Positions 42,995-53,153 of a stretch of 64,000 bases of DNA are shown one piece after another. The DNA comes from JAGXRK01 sp963714415. GTDB taxonomy: Bacteria; Bacteroidota; Ignavibacteria; Ignavibacteriales; Ignavibacteriaceae. The notes beneath the pieces are model-generated. The model did not search any database. It saw only the letters and a list, made by a program, of their open reading frames with translations, and was not told the origin of the DNA. Position 1 is the first letter of the stretch; the number at the start of each line of letters is the position of its first letter. Made by a program: the position numbers and the translations under genes. The stretch lies in contig CAVQOL010000021.1 in NCBI GenBank assembly GCA_963714415.1, positions 20,042 to 84,041 on the forward strand, read 5' to 3'.

Positions 42995-44016
42995 TATTGC
43001 TCAATTTCTAGAATATTAATTTTTAATCCTTCCGTACAGTTTGTACAAATATTAATACTTTTTCTGCTATTTAGGACTCTTTGTCTGAAATTTTGATATT
43101 GCCCGGATTTCCATACTTCCTGAAAAGATCTGCCATTAAGCACTCCTAAATTATACTCGGCATCTTTATCAAAGCAACAAGGAACAACTTTACCATCCCA
43201 GGTTATAACAGAGGTTCTCCAAAGTGCAAAACAATGATTGTTCATTTTGTTTTTTATTTTGTACGAACCATTTTCAACAATGTACCGTCTGTAATTTTTA
43301 TTTGAAGGTAAAAACTTAATTGCATTCTCATAACTAGATATTTGCATAGTCTTGAATACAACCATATCCACACCAACATTCTTTCCATAACTTAACACAT
43401 CATCAAGTTGATGCTCATTTTGTTTCATTACAATAAACTGAAATTCAACATAAGGTTTTTTCAAACCGCGCTCATTTTTTCTTTTTATAAGAGTTTTTAA
43501 TCCATCATTTACTTGTTTAAATGTTCCGCCGACACGGTATTTCTGATAAGTTGATTCATCTAATCCATCAACTGAATAAATTAATTTGTCAGGGGCATTA
43601 TCTAAAATAAAATCCACATTACTATCATTTATAAAATGTCCATTTGTACTAATAGAAATATAAATGTTGTTCTGCTGAGCATACTTCACCATCTCAGGAA
43701 GATTTTTGTTTAGAAAAGGTTCTCCTTGAAAAAATAACTGAACATAAAATCCTGTAGATTTTATTTGATCTATCCAACTTTTGAATTCCCTGAAATTTAA
43801 ATTTCCTATTGGACGGGTTAAAATTCCTGATCCTGAAGGACATTCCGGGCAATTTAGGTTACAGAGGTTTGTCGGTTCAATCGAATAAGAAATAGGCATT
43901 CCCCAAACGATTGGTTTTCGGATAAGTTTGGAAAGGATAAACGAAAAAACAACTTTTATTGAGTTAAATAATCTCTTAAATGTAACATATTTAGCTAAAT
44001 TTATTTCCAAACTCAT
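42994..44016 (-). CDS. Radical SAM protein with SPASM domain
   Basis: A 340-aa radical SAM enzyme: EPTNLCNLNCPECPSG holds the CxxxCxxC cluster (Cys52, Cys56, Cys59). VDGLDESTYQKYRVGG and FQFIVMKQNEHQLDD are typical SAM-domain strands. The SPASM-type C-terminus (VPCCFDKDAEYNLGVLNG, CTNCTEG) supplies extra Fe-S ligands. It heads the operon with the flippase-like and GT2 genes. SPASM enzymes modify peptides, sugars or lipids; the absence of a small precursor peptide gene nearby favours a glycan/lipid substrate (inference). Confidence 0.9.
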   Translation of the reverse strand: MSLEINLAKYVTFKRLFNSIKVVFSFILSKLIRKPIVWGMPISYSIEPTNLCNLNCPECPSGSGILTRPIGNLNFREFKSWIDQIKSTGFYVQLFFQGEPFLNKNLPEMVKYAQQNNIYISISTNGHFINDSNVDFILDNAPDKLIYSVDGLDESTYQKYRVGGTFKQVNDGLKTLIKRKNERGLKKPYVEFQFIVMKQNEHQLDDVLSYGKNVGVDMVVFKTMQISSYENAIKFLPSNKNYRRYIVENGSYKIKNKMNNHCFALWRTSVITWDGKVVPCCFDKDAEYNLGVLNGRSFQEVWKSGQYQNFRQRVLNSRKSINICTNCTEGLKINILEIEQ

Positions 44017-44150
44017 TACAGAATAGTTTTGAATGTTAAAATAATCATTTAAGTGAATTAAAAAACCATTAAAGTTATATGATTTAAGAAGTTGTCAACT
44101 GCTAATCTTTTTTTTACTTTTGAATTGTCAATTCACATTTAAGGTGCATA

Positions 44151-45779
44151 ATGCAAATTAATTTCTCCGATATCCCCAAAAATCAGAATTTGTTTTTGGA
44201 TTACTTATATGAGTTTGAAAACGTATCTAAATTTTACAAATATGATTTCAGAGAAAAAGAGAATTACAGTGATATTTTCAAAAAAATAATAAAATCCAGG
44301 AAAGATCGGGAATTTAGTTTAACATCAATACTTAAAGACCAATATTCATTTCTGCCGAAAGCTTCTGAAAAGACTCATTATAATATTCATAATTTAAGTG
44401 AAGAACGAACTTTAGCTATTGTAACAGGTCAGCAGCTTGGTTTGTTTGGCGGACCTCTTTACACAATGTATAAAATTATTACTGCTATTAAACTTTCCCG
44501 ACAATTAAAAGAAAGATATGAAGAATATAACTTTGTCCCGGTTTTCTGGCTAGAAGGTGATGATCACGATTTTAATGAGATAAGATGGATTAAAGTTCTT
44601 AATAATGAAAATGAAATAAAAGAAATAAATTATCTTGAAGAAATTCCTGAAGATGAAGCTAAAAAAAGTGTTGGGAATTTAATGCTAACTTCAGATATAA
44701 AAACTTTTATAGACAATATAAAAATATCACTGCGTGAGACTGAATTCACTTCTGTGTTGTTATCAAAACTCAGTGAATTTTATTGTGAAGGTAAAACTCT
44801 AAAACAATCGTTCAGAGAATTATTGTTCTGGCTTTTTGATGAATATGGCCTGGTAATTTTAGATCCGCATGATGAAAAAATAAAATCTCTTTTAACTCCT
44901 ATTTTCAGCAAAGAAATTATTGGATTTAGAGAGCATACACAAAAGTTGGTTCTATGCAGCGCAAAACTTGAAGAGTTTTATCATGCTCAGGTTAAAATTA
45001 AACCTGTAAATCTATTTTATAGTACAGATGACGGAAGGTATGCAATCGAACCAGTTGATGATGAATTCAGATTGAGAAGAAAAAGAATACACTTTACAAC
45101 TGAAGAATTATTATCCAAGATTAATAGTGAGCCAGAAAGATTCAGTCCGAATGTTTTACTAAGACCAATTTGTCAGGATTATCTGCTACCAACTGCATTT
45201 TATGTTGCCGGTCCAAGTGAGATTGCATACTTTGCACAAGTGATGCCTTTATATGATTTTTTTAATATTGAAGCCCCCGTAATCTATCCTCGAGCGTCTA
45301 TAACGATAATTGAAAAAGGTATTCAATCAAATCTTGATAAATTTAATCTTGAATTAAAAAATATTTTCATCAATTCGGATACTTTGAAGGATAAAATCAT
45401 AGCCTCACTGTCAGAAAATAATCTTGACGACATATTCGATGAAGTAAATAAACAAATTGATTTAGCATTTGAAGAACTTAAAGTAAAATTATTTTCTGTT
45501 GATAAAACAATTTCCGATTCAAGCGATCGTTACAGGGAAAAAGTTACTTTATCATTGAATGAATTGAAATCAAAAGCTCTTCAAGCTCAGAAGAAGAAAC
45601 ACGAAATAAGCTTGAAGCAGATTGATAAAATTTCTGAATCACTTTTTCCAGCGGAAAATCTGCAGGAACGCGAACTAAATTTTATATACTTCGCTAATAA
45701 ATATGGTGATGCATTTTTGAAAAAGATTTTTGAAGAGATAATTGTGAATTGCTTTGAGCATCAGGTAATCAATATCTAG
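44151..45779 (+). CDS. bshC: Bacillithiol biosynthesis cysteine-adding enzyme
   Basis: A 542-aa BshC that adds cysteine to glucosaminyl malate, the last step of bacillithiol synthesis. Diagnostic blocks are IVTGQQLGLFGGPLYTMYKI, PVFWLEGDDHDFNEI, LRPICQDYLLPTAFYVAGPSEIAYFAQ and YPRASITIIE. A coiled-coil stretch (about 420-500) is normal for the family. The ATG is preceded by AAGGTG. It ends 4 bp inside the convergent aroA gene. Indicates bacillithiol as the low-molecular-weight thiol. Confidence 0.94.
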   Translation: MQINFSDIPKNQNLFLDYLYEFENVSKFYKYDFREKENYSDIFKKIIKSRKDREFSLTSILKDQYSFLPKASEKTHYNIHNLSEERTLAIVTGQQLGLFGGPLYTMYKIITAIKLSRQLKERYEEYNFVPVFWLEGDDHDFNEIRWIKVLNNENEIKEINYLEEIPEDEAKKSVGNLMLTSDIKTFIDNIKISLRETEFTSVLLSKLSEFYCEGKTLKQSFRELLFWLFDEYGLVILDPHDEKIKSLLTPIFSKEIIGFREHTQKLVLCSAKLEEFYHAQVKIKPVNLFYSTDDGRYAIEPVDDEFRLRRKRIHFTTEELLSKINSEPERFSPNVLLRPICQDYLLPTAFYVAGPSEIAYFAQVMPLYDFFNIEAPVIYPRASITIIEKGIQSNLDKFNLELKNIFINSDTLKDKIIASLSENNLDDIFDEVNKQIDLAFEELKVKLFSVDKTISDSSDRYREKVTLSLNELKSKALQAQKKKHEISLKQIDKISESLFPAENLQERELNFIYFANKYGDAFLKKIFEEIIVNCFEHQVINI

Positions 45780-47062
45780 GAGAATTTACAAACAGAATTT
45801 ATTTGAGTTAAAAAACCGGGATTTGAAATATTTACAGATTCAAAACCTTTAACCACACCTCCCTTTTCGCTTAATATCGAGAAAACTGAAAACGACATTG
45901 ATATTCTGTGATCGCCGAAACTATCAAAAACTAATTCCTTACTTGAGGGTCTACCTTCGAATGAAAATCCGTCCTCATATTCTACAACATCAAATCCTGC
46001 TATTCGTAAATTATAGCAAATTGATTTTATTCTATCCGATTCCTTTATACGAAGCTCTATGCAATTTTTAATTTCAAACTTACCTTCTGCAAACGCACCT
46101 GCAACTGTAAGAATCGGAATTTCATCAATTAAAGATGGAATTATTTTTTGATCAATGTGAACATTTTGAAGCTTGCTTGATCTGACTAAAATATCACCAT
46201 ATTCTTCTTTGTTGCTAAGTTTACTCCCAATTATCTCAATGTACGCGCCCATCTTTCGTAATTGCTCAATAATTGCAGTACGAGTAGGATTAAGCGAAAT
46301 ATTTTTAATTTTAATTTCAGAGTTATTACTAAGAAGTGTTGCGACAATTAAAAAAGAAGCTGAAGAAATATCACCCGGAACAAAATATTTTTTTGATTTC
46401 GGGTAATTTTTAATTGATGATTTTGAGATTATCTTTTCATTTTCTTTAATCACTACTAAATCAAGCAAACGTTCAGTATGATCCCTGGTAATCACTGGTT
46501 CGATAATCGAAGTTTCTTTCTCAATATGTAAGCCGGCAATTAAAACTGCACTCTTAACTTGCGCACTTGGAACATTGAGTTTATAATTAATTGCTTTTAA
46601 CTCATCTGCAGGATTGATAAGAAGCGGTAAAGTATGGTTATCTGTAGAGAATATTTTCCCTCCCATCAATTCTAAAGGCTCGATCAGTCTTTTCATCGGA
46701 CGTTTAACAAGAGATTCATCGCCTGTTAACTTACTTTCGAAATTCTGAGTAATTAATAATCCTGATAACAATCTTGCAGTTGTTCCGGAATTACCACAAT
46801 CAAGTTGTGCAGCCGGTTGTTTGAAACCTTTGTAGCCAACCCCCTGAACTTTTATCAAATTATTTTCTTCAGAAATATTCACTCCAAGTTGTCGGAGACA
46901 ATTAATGGTTGATCTTACATCATTTCCATCAGAAATATTTTCAATTACTGATTCACCAGCAGCCATTGCCGAAAATATTAAAGCACGGTGAGATATCGAT
47001 TTATCGCCCGGTAAACTAATTTCGCCTTGAATACTTTTTATTTTTGTGAATTTTTGGACCAT
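45776..47062 (-). CDS. aroA: 3-phosphoshikimate 1-carboxyvinyltransferase (EPSP synthase)
   Basis: Shikimate-pathway enzyme joining PEP and shikimate-3-phosphate. Blocks are LPGDKSISHRALIFSAMA, DCGNSGTTARLLSGLL, KRPMKRLIEPLELMG, PSAQVKSAVLIAGLH, RDHTERLL and FGDHRISMSFSVFS. Starting at ATG 47062 (MVQKFTKIKSI...) gives 428 aa, the family length; an upstream in-frame ATG at 47116 would add 18 residues and run into trmH. The gap to trmH is 7 bp. Confidence 0.94.
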   Translation of the reverse strand: MVQKFTKIKSIQGEISLPGDKSISHRALIFSAMAAGESVIENISDGNDVRSTINCLRQLGVNISEENNLIKVQGVGYKGFKQPAAQLDCGNSGTTARLLSGLLITQNFESKLTGDESLVKRPMKRLIEPLELMGGKIFSTDNHTLPLLINPADELKAINYKLNVPSAQVKSAVLIAGLHIEKETSIIEPVITRDHTERLLDLVVIKENEKIISKSSIKNYPKSKKYFVPGDISSASFLIVATLLSNNSEIKIKNISLNPTRTAIIEQLRKMGAYIEIIGSKLSNKEEYGDILVRSSKLQNVHIDQKIIPSLIDEIPILTVAGAFAEGKFEIKNCIELRIKESDRIKSICYNLRIAGFDVVEYEDGFSFEGRPSSKELVFDSFGDHRISMSFSVFSILSEKGGVVKGFESVNISNPGFLTQINSVCKFS

Positions 47063-47069
47063 CTTAGAT

Positions 47070-47652
47070 TTACTTCCTGAGCCAATCATCAATAATCTTT
47101 TGTAATTCTTTCTCACTCAGATCTTTTGAAGGATACATGTTAGAAGCTTTTCTTTGTCTTACAGCCTCGTAGAGCGTAATAGCAGCAGCCACTGAAACAT
47201 TTAAGCTCTGTATCATACCAAACATAGGAATCTGAAATTTTACATCAGCAAAATTTGCGGCTTCATCTGAAACACCGCGATGTTCATTACCAAGAACTAT
47301 TGCTGTTTTTTTTGTAAAATCTATTTCATACAAATCAATCTGCGTCAGAAGAAATTGATGAAGCAATAATTTGAAAGCCTTTTTTCTTTAATTCAATATA
47401 ACATTCTTCAACAGATTTGAATTTTTCTTTTTCAATCCATTTATAAGCTGAGGCAGATGATTTCTTTCCGATTTTTGGAAATTTTTCATAATTGTAGATT
47501 AATGATACACCCGGAACACCTGCTGCATCACAGGTTCGGAAGATTGCACTTACGTTATGTGGATCGTGAATGTTTTCAAGTACTACGTGAAGTGAATGTT
47601 GTCGTGCTCTAACAACATTATTAATTTTTTGTGATCTTTTTTCTGATCTCAA
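47070..47652 (-). CDS. trmH: TrmH/SpoU-type tRNA (guanosine-2'-O)-methyltransferase (one frameshift near 47343)
   Basis: SPOUT methyltransferase: motif 1 VLENIHDPHNVSAIFRTCDAAG, motif 2 AIVLGNEHRGVSDE and motif 3 IPMFGMIQSLNVSVAAAITLYEA, the TrmH set for Gm18 of tRNA. The frame breaks after IIASSISSDA and resumes at IDLYEIDFTKK, consistent with one extra base near 47343. Corrected length is about 193 aa. Motif conservation on both sides suggests a consensus error. The start overlaps the HicB-like gene's stop (47649-47652). Confidence 0.85.
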
Positions 47653-47879
47653 AGTGAAGTCTTATCAATTACTAGTTTGTAAATGGTAAAATTATTTTCT
47701 CTGCGAGCTTTATCCAGTTTAAACAATTTTTGATCAATTCTAAGAAAGTATGAAACTCTTTCTAATATATTATTTATTACAGTTTCTTCATCGTGAGCCC
47801 ATGTATCACACTCCCGAAGTGATGGAACATCAGCATTAAAACCGTCATTTGTTTTTTCAATAACTATATCAAGAATCAT
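47649..47879 (-). CDS. HicB-like small protein (UPF0150 fold), solitary
   Basis: A 76-aa protein whose first ~45 residues match the HicB partial-RNase-H-like antitoxin fold: ILDIVIEKTNDGFNADVPSLRECDTWAHDEETVI. There is no HTH/RHH DNA-binding tail, and no HicA-like toxin gene (short, GSHHxYR) lies on either side. It is therefore probably a solitary HicB-like protein rather than an antitoxin. It is tightly packed between deoC (3-bp gap) and trmH (4-bp overlap). Confidence 0.75.
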   Translation of the reverse strand: MILDIVIEKTNDGFNADVPSLRECDTWAHDEETVINNILERVSYFLRIDQKLFKLDKARRENNFTIYKLVIDKTSL

Positions 47880-47882
47880 AAA

Positions 47883-48650
47883 TCAATAATTTGAATTCGA
47901 AATGGATTTTTCAATTATATTTATTCCGGAACTTGTACCTAATCGTGAAGCACCATTCAGAATCATAAGAACAGCATCTTCATAACTTCTAACTCCTCCA
48001 GAAGCTTTCACTTTTGCTTTATCTCCAACAATGAATTTCATCATTGCAACATCGCGAATGTTAGCACCGCTTTTACTAAATCCCGTAGAAGTTTTAACAA
48101 AGTCCGCTTTTGCATCAATAGCAAGTAGACATGATAAAACTTTTTCTTCATCGTTTAACAATGCAGTTTCCATTATTACTTTTAACAAAGCATTATTCTT
48201 ATGACACAATTCTGCTATTGAAGAAATTTCTGTTAAAATATAGCTTTGATTATCATCTTTCAGCCTGCCAATGTTTATTACCATATCTATTTCCCGTGCA
48301 CCGGTAGTTAAAGCCATTTCTGTTTCATCAATTTTCACAGATGTTTCATTTGCTCCAAGCGGAAAGCCGATTACAGTACAAACTTTCACCGTGCTCCCAA
48401 ATAATTCTTTACTGCACAATTCAACATTACAAGGATTCACACAAACAGATGCAAAACCATATTTTTTAGCTTCATTACATAGATTGACAATCTCTAATCT
48501 TGTTGCATCTGCTTTTAATAAAGTATGATCGATAAAACCAGCTAATTCTTTTGTATTAAAGCTTTTACCCTTAATATTTTGAACCAAGGTATTAGAGTTT
48601 TCAAAATCAGCAATTTTGTTATTTAGAAAGTCTTTATTAATCATTTGCAA
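47883..48650 (-). CDS. deoC: Deoxyribose-phosphate aldolase
   Basis: Cleaves 2-deoxyribose-5-phosphate to glyceraldehyde-3-phosphate and acetaldehyde. The 255-aa protein has IDHTLLKADAT, VCVNPCNVELC, TVIGFPLG, EIDMVINIG, KVIMETALL, the Schiff-base lysine in DFVKTSTGFS and KASGGVRSYEDA. A second Met at 48644 could also be the start. Part of the minus-strand series folD, deoC, hicB-like, trmH, aroA. Confidence 0.95.
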   Translation of the reverse strand: MQMINKDFLNNKIADFENSNTLVQNIKGKSFNTKELAGFIDHTLLKADATRLEIVNLCNEAKKYGFASVCVNPCNVELCSKELFGSTVKVCTVIGFPLGANETSVKIDETEMALTTGAREIDMVINIGRLKDDNQSYILTEISSIAELCHKNNALLKVIMETALLNDEEKVLSCLLAIDAKADFVKTSTGFSKSGANIRDVAMMKFIVGDKAKVKASGGVRSYEDAVLMILNGASRLGTSSGINIIEKSISNSNY

Positions 48651-48668
48651 TATATACCCTATTAATTT

Positions 48669-49547
48669 TTATTTATTAAAAGCTTCAAATGCTTTGAACG
48701 TATTGCTTAAAAGCATTGCAATAGTCATTGGACCCACACCACCAGGAACCGGAGTGATATATGAAGCCTTCTTTGAAACGGTTTCAAATTCAACATCACC
48801 CACTATCCTGTAACCTTTTGGTAAATGGGGAGCATCAATTCTATTTATTCCGACATCAATAACTACGACACCATCTTTTACCATATCGGCAGTTATAAAA
48901 TCTGCGCGACCAATTGCAGCTATTAGTATATCGGCTTGACGTGTATAATATCCCAAGTCAGAAGCAGCTGAATGACAAACAGTTACAACTGAGTTGGCAA
49001 ACTTTTGTTTCTGAAGCATAATATTTGCAATTGGTTTACCTACGATATTACTTCTCCCAACAACAACTACATGTTTTCCTTCTGTAGAAATTTCATATCG
49101 CTTTAATAATTCCTGAATTCCTGCAGGTGTACATGAAGCAAAAGTATCTTTACCAATAACAAGATTTCCAACATTAACAGGATGAAAACCATCAACATCT
49201 TTTTGAGGAGAAATTCTCTCAATAACATGAGTCTCATCAATATGTTTTGGAAGTGGAAGCTGAACCAAAATACCATGATAATCACTATTGGCATTATATT
49301 GATCGATAACAGAAAGTAGTTCTTCTTCAGAAATTGAGGAGGATAATATTTCTGTTTGAGTTCTCATTCCAATTTCTTCACAAGCCTTACCTTTACGCGA
49401 AACATAAATTTTTGAAGCAGGATCGTCACCCACAAGTATAGCTACTAATCCGGGTATATTTTTGACCTCAGATTTAGCTTTAGATATTTTTTCTTTTAGT
49501 TCATTTCTGATATCTGCAGCTACTTTTTTGCCATCAATTAGTACCAT
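48669..49547 (-). CDS. folD: Methylenetetrahydrofolate dehydrogenase/cyclohydrolase
   Basis: Bifunctional one-carbon enzyme of 292 aa. VGDDPASKIYVSRKGKACEEIG (with the catalytic Lys), LVQLPLPKHI, PQKDVDGFHPVNVG, VVGRSNIVGKPIANIML and TPVPGGVGPMTIAMLLSNT are the family blocks. Cytoplasmic. Preceded by the DNA methyltransferase gene with an 11-bp gap. Confidence 0.97.
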   Translation of the reverse strand: MVLIDGKKVAADIRNELKEKISKAKSEVKNIPGLVAILVGDDPASKIYVSRKGKACEEIGMRTQTEILSSSISEEELLSVIDQYNANSDYHGILVQLPLPKHIDETHVIERISPQKDVDGFHPVNVGNLVIGKDTFASCTPAGIQELLKRYEISTEGKHVVVVGRSNIVGKPIANIMLQKQKFANSVVTVCHSAASDLGYYTRQADILIAAIGRADFITADMVKDGVVVIDVGINRIDAPHLPKGYRIVGDVEFETVSKKASYITPVPGGVGPMTIAMLLSNTFKAFEAFNK

Positions 49548-49558
49548 TTTAATTCTCT

Positions 49559-50540
49559 TTAATAGATTATATTGTATTTGTCAGCCAATAATTTTTTAAT
49601 TTTTTGATCTTTTTTTATTTCATCAACAAATGGATTGGAATTTTGCCACCCGGTTTTTCCTGTTGTGCGAAATCTTTCCAATCTTCTTATACTAATTTCG
49701 CAAAAGACCGGATCAATATCAGCAGTAAAACATTTTCTTTTTAACTTTTCACAGGCGATGAGAGTAGTTCCGGAATGAGCGAAAAAATCAATAACAATTT
49801 CTCCCTCCGAACTGCTAGCATTAATAATCCTCTCTAGAGCTTTTAATGGTTTTTGAGCATAGCAACCATTAACGTTTTCTTCCATCCTGTAAAAAACCTG
49901 TTGAACGTCAATCCAGACATTTCCTGGTCTGATAAATTCTGATTTACTGCGTTCAATATTTTCCGTGACTTCTCCACCAACATTTTTATAATACCCCTTA
50001 AGTACTTTAGGAATATCAGTGTAGACAGTTTCAACATTAAATTTGGGAGCACCTTTAGTATAGTATAATAGTTCTTGTCTTACTGGACATCCAATTATTG
50101 CTTGTCCCATATCCGCGTTGATTTCTAAGTGTAATAAAATTTTTTGAATTAAAACCCGAATTTCTCATCATAAGGATAAAGTTTGCAAATGGCTGGAAAT
50201 GGTTTTTATAATCTGCACCTAACCATATATAAATAGAAGCATTTATGCCTAATGAGTTAAATGAATTTTTAACCCACTTTTTCGACCATTCGATAAATTG
50301 CTCTTCCTTAAGCTCATCAAATACAATAAAATTGTATGGTGGATCGTGAACTGCTAATGAAGCTAATTTACCTTCCATTAGTTTCTTAATCTGCTGAGAA
50401 GTTGCAGCATCCAAACAAGCAACCTTGTGCTCCTGATTAGGATCATTCCAAATCTCTCCTTCGATAAGACGACAATATTTTAGTAACAATTCTCTTAAAT
50501 TGCTGTCATTGTCAAGCTTTGGTAAGGCATATTTTTCCAT
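49559..50540 (-). CDS. Orphan beta-class DNA methyltransferase (one frameshift near 50088)
   Basis: Amino-methyltransferase with motif IV DPPYN (VHDPPYNF) near residue 65 and motif I-like DFFAHSGTTLIACEKLKRKCFTADIDP near the C-terminus. This order (IV before I) is typical of beta-class N6-adenine/N4-cytosine enzymes. The frame breaks at NNWMS|VRQELLYYTKG because of one extra base near 50088. The two halves are otherwise continuous, giving about 326 aa. No restriction endonuclease or specificity gene is adjacent, so it is probably a solitary, possibly regulatory or chromosomal methyltransferase. The break is not in a homopolymer or tandem repeat, so phase variation is unlikely. Confidence 0.82.
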
Positions 50541-50545
50541 TTTAA

Positions 50546-51346
50546 CTAAATATTGCGTTCGAATTCAGGAAAAATTATTCGCTCTATTTGTTTGGATTTA
50601 CCGTTTTCTGAATCTACTACAAGAAAAACACCGGCAAGATGAACATTGTCTGTAGCAGTTTCATATTTCTGAGGTGTCTGATAAATAAATCTGTTAATTG
50701 CTGCAACTGTTTTCATTCCTATAACCGAATCATAAGGTCCACTCATACCAACATCTGTAATATAAGCAGTTCCTCCAGTTAAAATTCTTTCATCAGCGGT
50801 TTGTATATGTGTGTGTGTTCCGATAAGTGCACTTATTTTACCATCCAGGTAATGTCCCATAGCCATTTTTTCAGCAGTTGCTTCTGCATGAAAATCAAGA
50901 ATGACAATTTTAGATTCGCTTTTTATTTTTTGGATAACCCAGTCAGCAGTTCGAAACGGACAATCTAAAGGAGACATGAAAGTTCTTCCCTGCAGATTTA
51001 AAACTGCTACTTTACCTTTTTTAGTCGACGCAATATGATAACCATTTCCATATGTACCTTTGGGGTAATTAAGCGGACGAATAACCCTTGGTTCCGATTT
51101 AAGATAATCTTGAGATTGATGCTTATCCCAGGTGTGATTTCCACCTGTAATTACATGTACTCCCAGATCAAATAAAATTTGTCCTTCCTTTGAAGTGCAG
51201 CCTTTCCCATCGGATACATTTTCACCGTTAGCAATAACTAAGTCAGGTTTATATTTTTGAATTAATCCGGGAAGCCAGGTTTGAACATGATCCAGCCCTG
51301 GCTTTCCAATGATATCACCGATAAATAGAATGTTAATTGAAGACAT
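50546..51346 (-). CDS. YmdB-family metallophosphoesterase
   Basis: A 266-aa cyclic-nucleotide phosphodiesterase-type protein (TIGR00282/YmdB). Metal-binding motifs are FIGDIIGKPG, ANGENVSDGKG, TGGNHTWDKH, DFHAEATAEK and GTHTHIQTADE. Family members hydrolyse 2',3'- or 3',5'-cAMP and affect biofilm decisions in Bacillus. Located 5 bp upstream of the methyltransferase gene in the same orientation; divergent from the exonuclease-GIY-YIG gene. Confidence 0.92.
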   Translation of the reverse strand: MSSINILFIGDIIGKPGLDHVQTWLPGLIQKYKPDLVIANGENVSDGKGCTSKEGQILFDLGVHVITGGNHTWDKHQSQDYLKSEPRVIRPLNYPKGTYGNGYHIASTKKGKVAVLNLQGRTFMSPLDCPFRTADWVIQKIKSESKIVILDFHAEATAEKMAMGHYLDGKISALIGTHTHIQTADERILTGGTAYITDVGMSGPYDSVIGMKTVAAINRFIYQTPQKYETATDNVHLAGVFLVVDSENGKSKQIERIIFPEFERNI

Positions 51347-51433
51347 AATCTGTAATTTTTAATATCAATATATCTAAATTGAGTGTGATTTTAAAAAAGT
51401 TTTTCTTAATAGTTACTTTTTATTGATATTTTT

Positions 51434-53153
51434 ATGTCCTCAAGTAATTATCCAAACATTCCTGTAGAAGATTCTGCATTTACGGTTATAGACGTTGAAA
51501 CCACGGGATTATCTGCCACAAAAAATAAAGTAATAGAAATTGGTATGGTTCGAGTTGAAAAGATGAAAATCGTATCTAGATTTCAATCTTTAATTAATCC
51601 ACAAACTTACATACCGGGATTTATAACACAGTTTACAGGAATATCAAATGATGATGTTTCGGACGCTCCCCTATTTGAAGATTTGGTTGATGAAATATTA
51701 TCCTTCACTGGAAAATTCAATTTTAACAGCACATAATCTGCCTTTCGATTATTCCTTTCTTAAAAATGAATTTAGATTTTGCGGATATGAAACACCACAG
51801 TTTCAAACTTTATGCACATTAAAATTATCAAGAAGAATTTTCCCTTTTCTAAAAAGCAGATCATTAGGATCTGTTGCTATGCATCTTAAAATCAAAAACT
51901 CTGATGCACACAGAGCACTATCAGATGCAGAAACTACTGCACGTATCTTAATCAAAATTACAAAGCAATTAAAAAAAGAAAACAATATATCGTCATTACA
52001 AAACTTATTAGATTATCAAAGTAATGTTGGAACGAGACCAATATTAAAAATAAAAAAGGACTTAGTTGATGATGTTGGGTCTGTTCCAGATGCACCCGGA
52101 ATATATTACTTTTTGAACAAAAAAAATGAAATTATATACGTAGGCAAGGCAAAATCACTAAGAGAACGGATGAAAAGTTATTTCTCTGTTTCCGCACAGA
52201 GAAAACCTAAAAAGATTGTTAAACAAGCCTCCCGCTTGAAAGTCGAAATTACTAATTCTGAACTTACAGCTTTGTTATTAGAAGCAGAGTTGATTAAAAA
52301 GATAAACCCAAAACATAATACTCAGCTAAAATCTTACGGCAATAAATATTTTTTGAGAATTAATACAACTCACAAAGTTCCTGATCTGGAAATAACCAAT
52401 TATTTTGATTTTGACGGAAACGATTATTTCGGACTTTTCACAACTAAAAAGAAAACCAAAATATTATTTGATGTGTTAGCGAGAACATTTGAAGTAAGGG
52501 AGTGCGAAGACAAGGAATTCGCAAAAGGCAAAGGATGTTTTCTTAAAGATATTGAAAGATGTACCGCGCCCTGTTTGAATGATCCTGATAATATTATTAG
52601 ATATAAAGAAGAATTGAATCACGTTTATGAGTTTCTTGGCGGGAAAAACCAGACTGCCCTTAATCGTTTACTCAATAAAATGAAATTGTACTCTTCACAA
52701 CAAAAGTATGAAAAAGCTGCTGAAGTAAAAGAATTATTAGACTTGATTCTCGCACAGGTACATAAGAATTCTCTGCTTGCCGAACCGATAAACAATGCAA
52801 AAGTGGTTTTTGAAATTGATTCTGATTGGGGAAAGGATTACTTGTTGATGATAGATGGAAAAATATTTATAAAGAAATACCTTTTAGATAAAAAAGATTA
52901 TTTTGATGAAGCATTGGACGATTATTTCAACTCTACAATTCAAAATGATATGCTTCCAAGTGAAGAAGATCTTGAAAAAATGAAAATTTCTCTAAACTGG
53001 CTTATAAAAAACAGAAATAAAGTCCGTACTTTTTATTTAAAGGACTATTCAACAAAGCACGAATTATATAAAACATTGTCTTCTTATATAACCAGTCATA
53101 ACACACCTTCTGAAAAGACATTTGAAGTAAGTTCGTTGTTAAATCAAATATGA
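51434..53153 (+). CDS. DEDDh exonuclease fused to GIY-YIG (UvrC N-terminal-like) nuclease (one frameshift near 51716)
   Basis: Two nuclease modules in one frame of about 572 aa. Residues 1-175 are a DnaQ/epsilon-like 3'-5' exonuclease: FTVIDVETTGLSATKNKVIEIG (Asp/Glu pair), TAHNLPFDYSFL and HRALSDAETT (His/Asp). From about 205 a UvrC-like GIY-YIG domain follows (PDAPGIYYFLNKKNEIIYVGKAKSLRERMKSYF, ALLLEAELIKKINPKHN) and then a UvrC-type linker with KGKGCFLKDIERCTAPC and a UVR-like helix pair. The RNase-H-like nuclease and HhH domains of true UvrC are missing. One extra T near 51716 breaks the frame within the exonuclease. Stop overlaps the next gene's ATG. Confidence 0.87.

Noticed and set aside
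47649..47879. HicAB toxin-antitoxin system
   Set aside because: Only the HicB-like fold is present; no HicA-type toxin gene lies on either side and the DNA-binding tail is missing.
49559..50540. Phase-variable methyltransferase
   Set aside because: The frame break is not at a homopolymer or short tandem repeat, so slipped-strand switching is not supported.
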